From an uncultured bacterium (GTDB taxonomy: Bacteria; Spirochaetota; UBA4802; UB4802): a stretch of DNA of 63,835 nucleotides. Positions 45,421-54,353 of the stretch are shown in pieces. The notes under the pieces were generated by a model that ran no database searches, had not been told where the DNA came from, and saw only the letters and a list, made by a program, of their open reading frames with translations. Position 1 is the stretch's first letter. Each line of letters starts with the position of its first letter. A program made the translations under genes and the position numbers. Location of the stretch: the NCBI GenBank assembly GCA_937920495.1, contig CALEUQ010000044.1:1-63835 (forward strand). Reading direction: 5' to 3'.

Positions 45421-45447
45421 TTCTACATTATAATGTATAATGTAGAA
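45421..45447. promoter_or_regulatory. Perfect palindrome between carA and nrdJ
   Basis: TTCTACATTATA and TATAATGTAGAA form perfect 12-bp arms around ATG. It lies 24 nt after the carA stop and 46 nt upstream of the nrdJ -35 box. There is no U-tract, so an operator or activator site is as likely as a transcript-end hairpin. It does not match the NrdR box consensus. Confidence 0.5.
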
Positions 45448-45470
45448 GGAATAATGGCACCACAGTATAC

Positions 45471-46559
45471 TTAACTTTGTGAAACCATTGAATAAAATTC
45501 TTTAAAAAGGTACCGTGAATCATGTGGTCCGGGATTTGCTTCGGGGTGATACTGTACGCAAAACAAAGGCAGTTTTTTGTGACGCAAACCTTCAACGGTG
45601 TTATCGTTGCAGTTGATGTGGGTTATTTCGATATCCGTAATTTTTTTCATAGATTCATACTCTACCGCAAATCCATGGTTCTGTGATGTTATTTCAACTT
45701 TTTGTGTTAATAAGTTTTTTACCGGCTGATTTGCGCCCCTGTGACCAAATTTGAGCTTATATGTCTTTGCACCTAATCCCAATGCAATGAGCTGATGCCC
45801 CAGGCATATCCCAAAACAGGGTATCCCGGTTTTCAGGATATCTTTCACCAGTCCCTTTGCATAGTCAACCGCATCAGGATCACCGGGACCATTGGATAAA
45901 AATACTCCTTTAATGCTGCTATCCTTCAATACATCTGACAATGGCGTGATGCCCGGGTACACTACAACATTAAATCCTTCAGCCTTAAGCAACCTCAAAA
46001 TGTTTGTTTTAACGCCAAAGTCAAATACTGCAATAGCCGGTGCTCTGTCACTGTGCGTTCCAAATGCATATGGTTTGCTGCACATGACATTGCGGGTTAA
46101 ATCAAGCCCCGCCATAGCAGGATGCGCAAGAACTTTATCAAGAGCACCAGCTTTATCATAAAAAATTCCTGCACGCATTGCCCCTTTATCGCGTATATGC
46201 CGTGTAAGCCTTCGCGTATCCACTCCCTCAATACCCGGTACTTTATATTCTTTCAGATACTCATCAAGTGAACGGGTGGCCCTGTGATTGGAATAGACTT
46301 TACTGTATTCTTTCACTACAAATCCTGCAACCTGAATACGCGATGATTCAACATCGTCATCATTAATGCCATAATTGCCAATCATAGGATATGTCATGGC
46401 AACTATCTGCCCGTTGTATGATGGGTCGGTCAAAACCTCCTGATATCCGCTCATAGATGTGTTAAACACAACCTCGCCTATAGACTCCCCTTCCCATCCA
46501 AATGGAGTACCTTCAAACGCTGTGCCATCCTCTAATATAAGAAATGCTTTTTTTTGCAT
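45471..46559 (-). CDS. carA: Carbamoyl-phosphate synthase small subunit
   Basis: The 362-residue glutaminase subunit supplies ammonia for carbamoyl phosphate. The N-terminal domain shows GEVVFNTSMSGYQEVLTDPS. The class I amidotransferase triad is Cys in GICLGHQ with His and Glu in YHPEANPGP, and SQNHGFAV is present. carB is not adjacent in this window. It is the last gene of the long minus-strand run, 55 nt after the secreted-protein gene. Confidence 0.96.
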   Translation of the reverse strand: MQKKAFLILEDGTAFEGTPFGWEGESIGEVVFNTSMSGYQEVLTDPSYNGQIVAMTYPMIGNYGINDDDVESSRIQVAGFVVKEYSKVYSNHRATRSLDEYLKEYKVPGIEGVDTRRLTRHIRDKGAMRAGIFYDKAGALDKVLAHPAMAGLDLTRNVMCSKPYAFGTHSDRAPAIAVFDFGVKTNILRLLKAEGFNVVVYPGITPLSDVLKDSSIKGVFLSNGPGDPDAVDYAKGLVKDILKTGIPCFGICLGHQLIALGLGAKTYKLKFGHRGANQPVKNLLTQKVEITSQNHGFAVEYESMKKITDIEITHINCNDNTVEGLRHKKLPLFCVQYHPEANPGPHDSRYLFKEFYSMVSQS

Positions 46560-46614
46560 ACGCTACCTTTTTATAAAACATATTGAATATAGTATATTGC
46601 AATCAGTTCCCACT

Positions 46615-48057
46615 TCAATAATTTTTAGAAAAATATGCGTAAAAACATAGTTCATTACCAAATCCCCCCGCACCAATATGTAGGGGAGTAATATTGTGCG
46701 ATAGTTCATTGGAATACACTGTATATGCCGGAGCAGCAAACCAGGCATGAATAAGCTCCACCAGTTTTACACCTGCAACTAAACCAGCCCACAGCATACG
46801 TCTGTGTTGCTGCCAGTTATATGCGCAAAGTCCTCCCAGCGTAAATTCAGAAAGCCAGTACGTATATCCCCACAGGATACTGCCTTTATACAAAAGGCCA
46901 CCTCCCGGAACTATCGCCGAAAGAAGTACTGCCGTTATATCCTTATCCCTAAAAAATGGTGGCAGATACCGTTGCGTTTCGTACGCATACGCTAACTGAT
47001 GAAAAAACGCTACCGTATAGGTAACTGGCAGCGTTGCCCACAGATATATATGCAGGCCATACTGTGCCTGTGTTTTGTCGTTATCCTGTACCCATGGGAA
47101 AAAATTGACTTTCCCTTTTCCAAGAGCTGGAACCAGCCCAAGCTGCAACGTTACAGCCCCCGCAGCGGCATACACACCCCACCACTGTGGCTGTGTATGC
47201 GTAAACCCCATATAATGTGTTGCCAGAAATGCACCATATCCGGGAAGCAGTATATTACCAAAGGGATTAACCACACAGCAAGCTTCAATTGCACGCTTGC
47301 TATCACTATCACCCTGTAATAAATATTTGCCCGAACGTTCGTACGATACGTTCTCATCCATCATTGCAGTAAGTGCCTTGAGCAGGCGCTTCCTGTTTAC
47401 AGTGGACTTTATAGCAAGCGTATTACCTTCTGTATAGTCTCCATCAAGTTCCACCAGCGCACTATAACGGCGCAACACTTTTACTGTGCAATGTGTTCCG
47501 TTTGCCAGTGTATATGTTGTCTCTGTAAGCCCATGCCACTGTCCTGCATCAATACTATAGGTGTGTGCATCGATCTTTGTTTTCACAGTGAAGTGCAATA
47601 TATCCTGATGCCGCTTTATTATCTCCCTTTTGGCCTTAAGCGGGATATTTTTTGCAATAGTAGCCTGCACAGTTACTGTCTCCTCTTTAAATGCAATGGC
47701 ATCACCAAGCGGCTTAAAAAAAAGCTCACAGTAATACACCGGCCCCACAAGAAATACCCTCATATATACCACCAACGACACACCATACAGGTGCGCCTTA
47801 CCAACAATATCCTCAGGTGATTGTATACCCGTCATGCTGAAAAAATCTTCTGCGCCAGCCGGTACAAGCTGCCGACACTGCACAAAGGCTTCCCTGATGG
47901 CATTCTCTGTCATGCTGCTTAATGCCTGTATCATTGGCGTCTGTATGCTTGTGTTAATGATAATCACATCAACAGGCATATCATCTGCATACACTGTCAA
48001 AGTGCTGAAAACCGTGCACACAGCCATTATACACACTATTAAAAATGCATGGCGCAT
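46615..48057 (-). CDS. Exported membrane protein, paralogue of the neighbouring gene product
   Basis: This 480-residue protein has a signal peptide (HAFLIVCIMAVCTVFSTLTVYA), an N-terminal soluble domain (about 25-250) and a C-terminal half with hydrophobic segments. The latter includes SAIVPGGGLLYKGSILWGYTYW, a pattern shared with its neighbour (GGSGMFYKGNRLWGYVYF) and reminiscent of DUF5683-type proteins. No enzyme motif is seen. It overlaps the upstream paralogue by 19 nt. An envelope role is likely from topology; the specific function is unknown. Octamer copies lie at 46698 and 46910. Confidence 0.75.
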   Translation of the reverse strand: MRHAFLIVCIMAVCTVFSTLTVYADDMPVDVIIINTSIQTPMIQALSSMTENAIREAFVQCRQLVPAGAEDFFSMTGIQSPEDIVGKAHLYGVSLVVYMRVFLVGPVYYCELFFKPLGDAIAFKEETVTVQATIAKNIPLKAKREIIKRHQDILHFTVKTKIDAHTYSIDAGQWHGLTETTYTLANGTHCTVKVLRRYSALVELDGDYTEGNTLAIKSTVNRKRLLKALTAMMDENVSYERSGKYLLQGDSDSKRAIEACCVVNPFGNILLPGYGAFLATHYMGFTHTQPQWWGVYAAAGAVTLQLGLVPALGKGKVNFFPWVQDNDKTQAQYGLHIYLWATLPVTYTVAFFHQLAYAYETQRYLPPFFRDKDITAVLLSAIVPGGGLLYKGSILWGYTYWLSEFTLGGLCAYNWQQHRRMLWAGLVAGVKLVELIHAWFAAPAYTVYSNELSHNITPLHIGAGGFGNELCFYAYFSKNY

Positions 48058-49514
48058 GATATCCCAATCACCTTTTCATACGTGTCTACGGCTACATCAG
48101 GCAAAACATTTATGGAACCTATTTCACTGGTTACAGATAGTGCATACGGTACGTGTAATGTATGAACTATCTCAGCAATTTTTATGAGCGATAGTAACCC
48201 GGCAAATGCATACATGGATTTTGAATGCCTGGTACCCGTCACATACCGGTTGCTATCTGTATCCCATGAAAGTGGCTTTGCATAACTATACAGCAATCCA
48301 TACACACACATATTGGTCAGATGAAAATACACATACCCCCACAGGCGATTGCCTTTATAAAACATTCCACTCCCACCACCTATAAGCGCAAGATATATTT
48401 CAGTAGTTCGTGAGCCCATGGTTGGAACCTGGCTCTGATAATATCGAGCCTGCTGCAAGTATTGATATGAAAATGCATCAACAAATGAAGGCATGCCACC
48501 AAGCGTAAGCATATACCATGCAAAGTAATGTAATGCCAGCTGATTTCGTGATATATCTGTGTGATGCTTTTTGAGCTCAGAAGGCCTGTGTACAAAACCC
48601 CACACTTCAAGACCAATGTACGGCATCACATTACCTGTCCACAATAAAAGTCCCGTATAGTCTTCACTGGTATAATAACCAAACAAAGGTACAACAACAG
48701 GCGTCGATGCACTTGCAGGAACCGTACATGCCATCAATATACAGCTGTCTTCTACCTGCCCTTTTTTAAAGACAATCTCTTTTTTCCTGCCATAATAAAA
48801 TTTTCTTACATTGTCAGCTTCTTTCTTAAAATCAATCAGTATAACAGATCCATCAGGGACCGAACCATCTGTTGTATTGTTATTAATTTCAGTGATACCA
48901 GCAGGAGAGAGCACCGTGTAATCTGGATATAATGTGTGTACAGTGTAGTACGTAAACCTGCCATTAATGATATAATCACCGCTTACAGTATTATTGTGTA
49001 GTATAACAGGGACCCTGTATGTTTCACATAGCCTTGCGATAAACTGTGATGCTATTTCCTCTGCTATGTAGCTTGCCTCACGGTCAGCTTTATCCAGTAT
49101 ATTAACAGTAGCTGTAGCATTATACTCAACTATCTGCCTGCCATAATACGGCATATCAAATCCAAACGCCTGGATGCGGATAGCATATCCCTGTGCATGG
49201 CGCTCAACCTTGCCAAGTACAATTATCTCCATATCCGCCTGCCTGGCAAATTGCAGTACACACTGCTCTTCTTTACACGGCAGGCGTTGCAATTGCTTAA
49301 GCAGATTATCAGGATTGACAATATCAAAAATTGCAAGCGATGCTGCAATATTTACGCAATGTTCTCTTATCAGGGTAGCTAAATAATTTTCATCTGGTGA
49401 ATATCCCAAAAATATGCCAAATCCAGCTTTTGGCTTTGCATCCACCGGTAAAGAGAACAACACAACACACAGCACTATGATATAGACTATGGTATATTTT
49501 GCCTGGATTTTCAC
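48039..49514 (-). CDS. Exported membrane protein, tandem paralogue
   Basis: The 491-residue protein has a signal peptide (YTIVYIIVLCVVLFSLPVDA). Its N-terminal periplasmic domain resembles the CsgG/TolB-N/FlgO type: IFDIVNPDNLLKQLQRL, then QFARQADMEIIVLGKVERHA, where such proteins read sensing an assembly state. The C-terminal half shares with its neighbour a hydrophobic region containing YKGNRLWGY and KIAEIVHTL versus KLVELIHAW. It starts 104 nt after sppA. The likeness to CsgG-like domains was judged by eye and is tentative. Confidence 0.72.
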   Translation of the reverse strand: MKIQAKYTIVYIIVLCVVLFSLPVDAKPKAGFGIFLGYSPDENYLATLIREHCVNIAASLAIFDIVNPDNLLKQLQRLPCKEEQCVLQFARQADMEIIVLGKVERHAQGYAIRIQAFGFDMPYYGRQIVEYNATATVNILDKADREASYIAEEIASQFIARLCETYRVPVILHNNTVSGDYIINGRFTYYTVHTLYPDYTVLSPAGITEINNNTTDGSVPDGSVILIDFKKEADNVRKFYYGRKKEIVFKKGQVEDSCILMACTVPASASTPVVVPLFGYYTSEDYTGLLLWTGNVMPYIGLEVWGFVHRPSELKKHHTDISRNQLALHYFAWYMLTLGGMPSFVDAFSYQYLQQARYYQSQVPTMGSRTTEIYLALIGGGSGMFYKGNRLWGYVYFHLTNMCVYGLLYSYAKPLSWDTDSNRYVTGTRHSKSMYAFAGLLSLIKIAEIVHTLHVPYALSVTSEIGSINVLPDVAVDTYEKVIGISCAMHF

Positions 49515-49618
49515 ACAAACCTTCTTCTACCTGTATACAGCAGTGTACGTCTTAGTTGTCAAAGGCGCGCACTGACTTAATTATACAACAAATCACGGAA
49601 TATGCAGCGTTGTACGAG

Positions 49619-52117
49619 CTATTTAATTACAATATCATACGGGTACAATAACAATACTTCTTCACTGGAAAGTGTTTCTAACATCATGGTATTGATTACA
49701 TACTGCATTATACCACTCAGTGAAGCCTGAAAACTGCTTCCCTTTAGTAATTTGCGCAGGTCAATATCTTTCTGTGGCAACTGCTCCACCTGGAATTCCC
49801 CCTTAATGTGAGCAAGAGTTGCGGCATAGGATATGGCTGCAATAAGTCCCCCTTCTTTATCAGCAAGCTTATTCTGCAGTGCCTGAGCACCGGTGAACAC
49901 TTTCCCTTCAGCAACCTGCGGGATGTTTTCCGGTGAAATATTCCTTCCAGTTTCAACTTTCTGAACAAACTCATTATAGGTAAAATCAACACTCTTTTGA
50001 ATTAGCTGTTTTTCCTTTTCCGTGAAACCCCTTGATTCGGAAAAAATATCCGCAAATTCACTCATCTTGATTGTTTCTTTGCTAATACCTAATGTGCTGT
50101 ACAATTCCTCAAGGTTAAATTTGCCAAAAATAACACCTATTGATCCTGTAATGGTGGCCTTGCTGGTAAAAATAGTATCATTTGTGCAGGCTATATAATA
50201 CCCACCTGATGCGGCAATATTCCCAAACGATATCACTACCGGTTTTTTATAGCGCTTCTTTAATGACACCAATGTATGCCACATCATATCTGAAGCAATT
50301 GCCGAACCTCCTCCTGAATTGATGCGGATAACAACAGCTTTTACATCCCTGTCAGAAAATACTTTTTCAAGATAATTCTTATAGTTACTATCGCCAATCA
50401 TTGCTGGGGCAAAAAATCCATCCTCTTTTGACTGGCCACGTATAATGTTCCCATCAACATACACAACAGCTATCTTTGGTTTTGGTCCCCACTCATATAC
50501 AAACATCTTTTCTTCAATATACCTATCACATGTAACCAGATATGATACGCCATACCGTTCAACCCCCAGTTGCTGTATAACATCAAAAGGCCTGGCAATT
50601 TCATCAATAAAGCCCTTTACTCTGGCCTGCTGTGGGGTAAGTATCCCGCTTGCAATACACTGCTCCACTTCCTGTACGGATATATTCCTGTCGCGGGCAA
50701 TATCGTGTATATACTGCTGATTTAAATCTTTAAGTAAGGCAATAATATTTTCTCTGGCAGCATCTGACATCTGCTGGCGGGTGAATGATTCACCAAATGA
50801 TTTATATTGCCCCTTTTTAACCTCTTCAAATTTAATACCTATCTTATCAAAAAGTCCTTTAAAAAAATACACTTGAGCTTTTAATCCTGTAATGCCAAAC
50901 GGCTGATTGGGTACATAATATATTTTAGACGCTGATGACGCAATATAGTATTCAAGATTGCCCATTGAAGCAAGTATGCAGTATACTGGCTTGCCTTTTT
51001 GTTTACAGCGTTGTATCTCTTCTCGCAGTTCCTGTGCCTGTGCAAAATTTACAGCAGGTGCATCTATTTGCAAAAGTATGCCTGCAATACTTTTGTCATA
51101 CATTGCCTCACGCAGTGAACGTACAATCTCAAAAAATGATGGTCTGGATGGCTCAAACAATCCCCTATCCTTCACCTCTTTCACCTGCTCCCGTAACACT
51201 ATTTGCAAATACCGCCTCTTTGAGCTTACTGCATTTCTAAAGCGCTCCTCAGTCAACGTAATGCCAAAAGTATACGCCGATGTTTTTTGTTTGTTAAAAT
51301 TAGCATACCCAAAATCATAAATAGATGTGCCACCAGTTTTTGTGGATATATCAAATGGGATAGCCAGTGCACATGATATAGTTTTATCAGTGTCATACTG
51401 CAAGGAATACATGACATCATACAAAAGCATCCCTGTAAGCGTAAATACATGCAATACATCCTTCCACTGCTCACCCTTGTAGCGTATAATGTCCCATGCA
51501 AATGATAGTCTATTCCCAAATGGGCGGATACCAATAGAATACCATTCACGCTGCTTTACTGTAACCTGTCCCAATGAAGGTTCATTGGCATGATCAATAA
51601 CCATGCCAAATGAAATAAACCGTGATGGGAATGCAAGCAGGCTATATCCCCATGATATGACAGGATCATCGTCAACACTATACCTGTTGTAACTTATACC
51701 TACACCCAACCAGTCAGAAAGCATAATACCTTTGGCAAAATACCATGAATGCCCCTGAGTTTTCATTACTTCTCTTTCACCAAATAATGCTTCCACCGTA
51801 CTATATGCCATAGTAAACCCGTACAATGTTGTTGCAGCATAATGTGTCCCTATATCACCTGCATGTATGTGAGCAAACCTGTATTGCAGTGAGAATGCTT
51901 CATTAATATCTGCAAAAACAGGATTGATATAGCTATACGATGGTATTCCCGGTATTGCTACAGTAGCACCTGGCATTAACACATCAGATGCCTGCTTTTT
52001 TAATTCTGCGAATGCATTGCCAGTAACTATCGCATTAATCAAAATGCATGCCAATAACAGTAATGTCATCTTTGACATATTCCTGACCAAACGCAGCAAT
52101 ACCCTGTATAATCGCAT
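49619..52117 (-). CDS. SppA-type S49 peptidase with N-terminal beta-barrel-like domain
   Basis: From ATG 52117 (GAGGAG 7 nt upstream) the protein has 832 residues. After a signal peptide, residues about 40-300 are beta-rich and aromatic (SRFISFGMVIDHA, YSIGIRPFGNRLSFAWDII), like an outer-membrane barrel. The rest is a two-domain SppA with the catalytic dyad Lys439 (GQYKSFGESF) and Ser637 (NIAASGGYY), plus GSIGVIFGKF. SppA degrades cleaved signal peptides and membrane fragments. The N-terminal fusion is unusual. The start overlaps the phosphatase gene by 83 nt; an earlier in-frame TTG is not favoured. Confidence 0.85.
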   Translation of the reverse strand: MRLYRVLLRLVRNMSKMTLLLLACILINAIVTGNAFAELKKQASDVLMPGATVAIPGIPSYSYINPVFADINEAFSLQYRFAHIHAGDIGTHYAATTLYGFTMAYSTVEALFGEREVMKTQGHSWYFAKGIMLSDWLGVGISYNRYSVDDDPVISWGYSLLAFPSRFISFGMVIDHANEPSLGQVTVKQREWYSIGIRPFGNRLSFAWDIIRYKGEQWKDVLHVFTLTGMLLYDVMYSLQYDTDKTISCALAIPFDISTKTGGTSIYDFGYANFNKQKTSAYTFGITLTEERFRNAVSSKRRYLQIVLREQVKEVKDRGLFEPSRPSFFEIVRSLREAMYDKSIAGILLQIDAPAVNFAQAQELREEIQRCKQKGKPVYCILASMGNLEYYIASSASKIYYVPNQPFGITGLKAQVYFFKGLFDKIGIKFEEVKKGQYKSFGESFTRQQMSDAARENIIALLKDLNQQYIHDIARDRNISVQEVEQCIASGILTPQQARVKGFIDEIARPFDVIQQLGVERYGVSYLVTCDRYIEEKMFVYEWGPKPKIAVVYVDGNIIRGQSKEDGFFAPAMIGDSNYKNYLEKVFSDRDVKAVVIRINSGGGSAIASDMMWHTLVSLKKRYKKPVVISFGNIAASGGYYIACTNDTIFTSKATITGSIGVIFGKFNLEELYSTLGISKETIKMSEFADIFSESRGFTEKEKQLIQKSVDFTYNEFVQKVETGRNISPENIPQVAEGKVFTGAQALQNKLADKEGGLIAAISYAATLAHIKGEFQVEQLPQKDIDLRKLLKGSSFQASLSGIMQYVINTMMLETLSSEEVLLLYPYDIVIK

Positions 52118-54353
52118 GGATTTTCTCCTCAATAGGTTTTGTTAATGACTGGTTAAGTATTGCATGTAATGAATCTTCACCAAATGATATATCACTATTG
52201 CTGTTATACAGATCTGTCAATCCATCTGTATACAGTATCATCTGATCGCCTGAACTGAATGAACAGCGCGAGGGGTAATATTGCGCCATAGGGTCAACAC
52301 CCAATATTTTGGATCTTCCTTCCAGATGATAAAGTGTCCTGCCTTTAGAAAGCACCAACGGAGCTAAATGCCCTGCATTGATATATTCCATAGAACGTGT
52401 CCGTTTGTTATACAATCCTATAAATAGCGTTATTAGTTCAAACCCTGTATACCGTATGGTGAGAAAGTGATTTAATTCAGCAACTACTTTATCAATACCT
52501 TTTTTTTCTTTTAACATGCCGTTGATTATAGCACTGGTAGCAGATAAAATCATTGCAGCAGACAACCCATGGCCGGATATATCGGCAATAACAACTGCCA
52601 CTTTGTTTTTGTCCACAGGGATGATATCATAATAGTCGCCGGTAACCTTTAAATAAGGCCTGGAATATATAGAAAACTGTATACCATAATCTTGCGGCGG
52701 TTTCTTTGGAAAAAGCCGCAGCTGGATATATGATGCAAGATCAAGCTCTTTTTCATAATTTCGTGAATTGATATATTCTGATAGAGCTTTGCTGTTGACA
52801 ACCAGCTGGTGAACCTGCAATGCCAGCAAGGAAAGGAAATTGAGTTCTGAACTGGTAAAATAATCGCCTTTGTTATGCACAAACAAAATCCCCTTCAAGG
52901 ATCCATTCATATATACAGGCACACAGGCTTCTATGGTATGCTTCAGAATATATTCTTCAACAGATATTTCATAATCTCTATTGGAAAAAAAACTTGCCGA
53001 CGTAATGGTTTCATTTCTTTGTTTGAAAAAAATAGCCAGCGGGGAGTCATCGTTCAACACAATGATTCTGTCATCATCATACTGATAATCATCAATGATT
53101 GCATAGCTTATTCTATTAACTTTAATCAACGTTTTCAACTCATTTTCAATTGCATCAAGTTTTTCCTTTAAATTTTTTGGGGAAGTTATGATCTCGGCAA
53201 TTCGCTGCAATGAGAGAGCATATTCATCATTCTTTAAAAAAATGATATCATCAAGTGTGCGTATAATAAGCATCCGTATATGCAGAATAATCACCATGAT
53301 TGCTATAAAAAGCACAATAACAATTATGGGCGATAGTAATATTGAATAAAAATTATAGATATAAAATAATCCGGTTGCTATAACCACTGCTATTATAATA
53401 TCAACAACCATTGAGATACTGTTTTTTTGAAGATTTGCTGCCGAACCCAGGCTATAGTTTGCCAGAAGTCCATTACCTATACTTACAGGTATTGCTATTG
53501 CTAACAATAGCAAAAATAAATATGGAGTACTAATATCAAAAAAAGTACCGGTAAATAACACCAAAAATGGCACCATACCACCTGTTACTATTGCCCCTGC
53601 CACAACAAAGTTTCTTTTCATTAAAAATCGCGCGTGATGATTGTGTTGTGCAAGCAACATTCCGGCAGCTGCACTACTCAATAGTAGTGTACTACCAATT
53701 GCAAGCTGATAGCCTTTTTCAAAGGTAATAACGTTCCAATACATTGCAGTACATACAACAATTCCCATTACAATGATACCTGTATAGCATACTTTTTTTA
53801 ATAGGGGATTACTTTCTTGCATCATAAATACAATATAGAATAACGAAACAGGAATAAGGCAATTGACAATTGGATACACAGCATGTAGTCGGTGCACAAA
53901 GAAAATGTCTATATATACAAGGCAGTTAAGAGCTACAGCAAAAGCTATTAATATAAATAGTTTAGCAAACATATCCTTCCGTGCATAATAAATACCGCCA
54001 GCCCAGACAATCAAAAGTAGTGAAGAGAATGTGAGTATCAATACCAGCCACAACGCTATCTTGTTATTGTTACCCGTGAAATGCTGTATAATGGTTGCAT
54101 CATTACTATGCGAGATGCATTCCCACTCAGTTATAGTATTGGAATCCTTTTCACGCGATTTAGCTTTACATATTTCTAACCTGGAATTAAATACTGCATG
54201 TGGTGTATCATGTAAACGATATAGAAAAGTATTGCCTATCAAAAGACGGTCAAATGGATATGAAACTGCTTTACTATAGCTCTCGGGAACTGTCAGTAAG
54301 AATAGAACAGCGTATAAAATACCAAAACTATATATAAGAATACGTTTTATCAT
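52035..54353 (-). CDS. Membrane-anchored RsbU-type serine phosphatase (SpoIIE domain)
   Basis: The 772-residue protein has an N-terminal extracytoplasmic domain of about 100 residues, six to eight membrane helices (about 100-375), a coiled linker, a GAF-like domain (about 400-530) and a C-terminal PPM phosphatase. The metal-binding motifs GDYYDI, VVIADISGHGLSAAM, DGLTDLYN and VKDDITVIGM are intact, so it should dephosphorylate an anti-sigma-factor antagonist. It couples by a 4-nt ATGA overlap to the degenerate phosphatase upstream and overlaps sppA downstream. No antagonist or anti-sigma gene is in the window. Confidence 0.9.
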   Translation of the reverse strand: MIKRILIYSFGILYAVLFLLTVPESYSKAVSYPFDRLLIGNTFLYRLHDTPHAVFNSRLEICKAKSREKDSNTITEWECISHSNDATIIQHFTGNNNKIALWLVLILTFSSLLLIVWAGGIYYARKDMFAKLFILIAFAVALNCLVYIDIFFVHRLHAVYPIVNCLIPVSLFYIVFMMQESNPLLKKVCYTGIIVMGIVVCTAMYWNVITFEKGYQLAIGSTLLLSSAAAGMLLAQHNHHARFLMKRNFVVAGAIVTGGMVPFLVLFTGTFFDISTPYLFLLLLAIAIPVSIGNGLLANYSLGSAANLQKNSISMVVDIIIAVVIATGLFYIYNFYSILLSPIIVIVLFIAIMVIILHIRMLIIRTLDDIIFLKNDEYALSLQRIAEIITSPKNLKEKLDAIENELKTLIKVNRISYAIIDDYQYDDDRIIVLNDDSPLAIFFKQRNETITSASFFSNRDYEISVEEYILKHTIEACVPVYMNGSLKGILFVHNKGDYFTSSELNFLSLLALQVHQLVVNSKALSEYINSRNYEKELDLASYIQLRLFPKKPPQDYGIQFSIYSRPYLKVTGDYYDIIPVDKNKVAVVIADISGHGLSAAMILSATSAIINGMLKEKKGIDKVVAELNHFLTIRYTGFELITLFIGLYNKRTRSMEYINAGHLAPLVLSKGRTLYHLEGRSKILGVDPMAQYYPSRCSFSSGDQMILYTDGLTDLYNSNSDISFGEDSLHAILNQSLTKPIEEKIHAIIQGIAAFGQEYVKDDITVIGMHFD

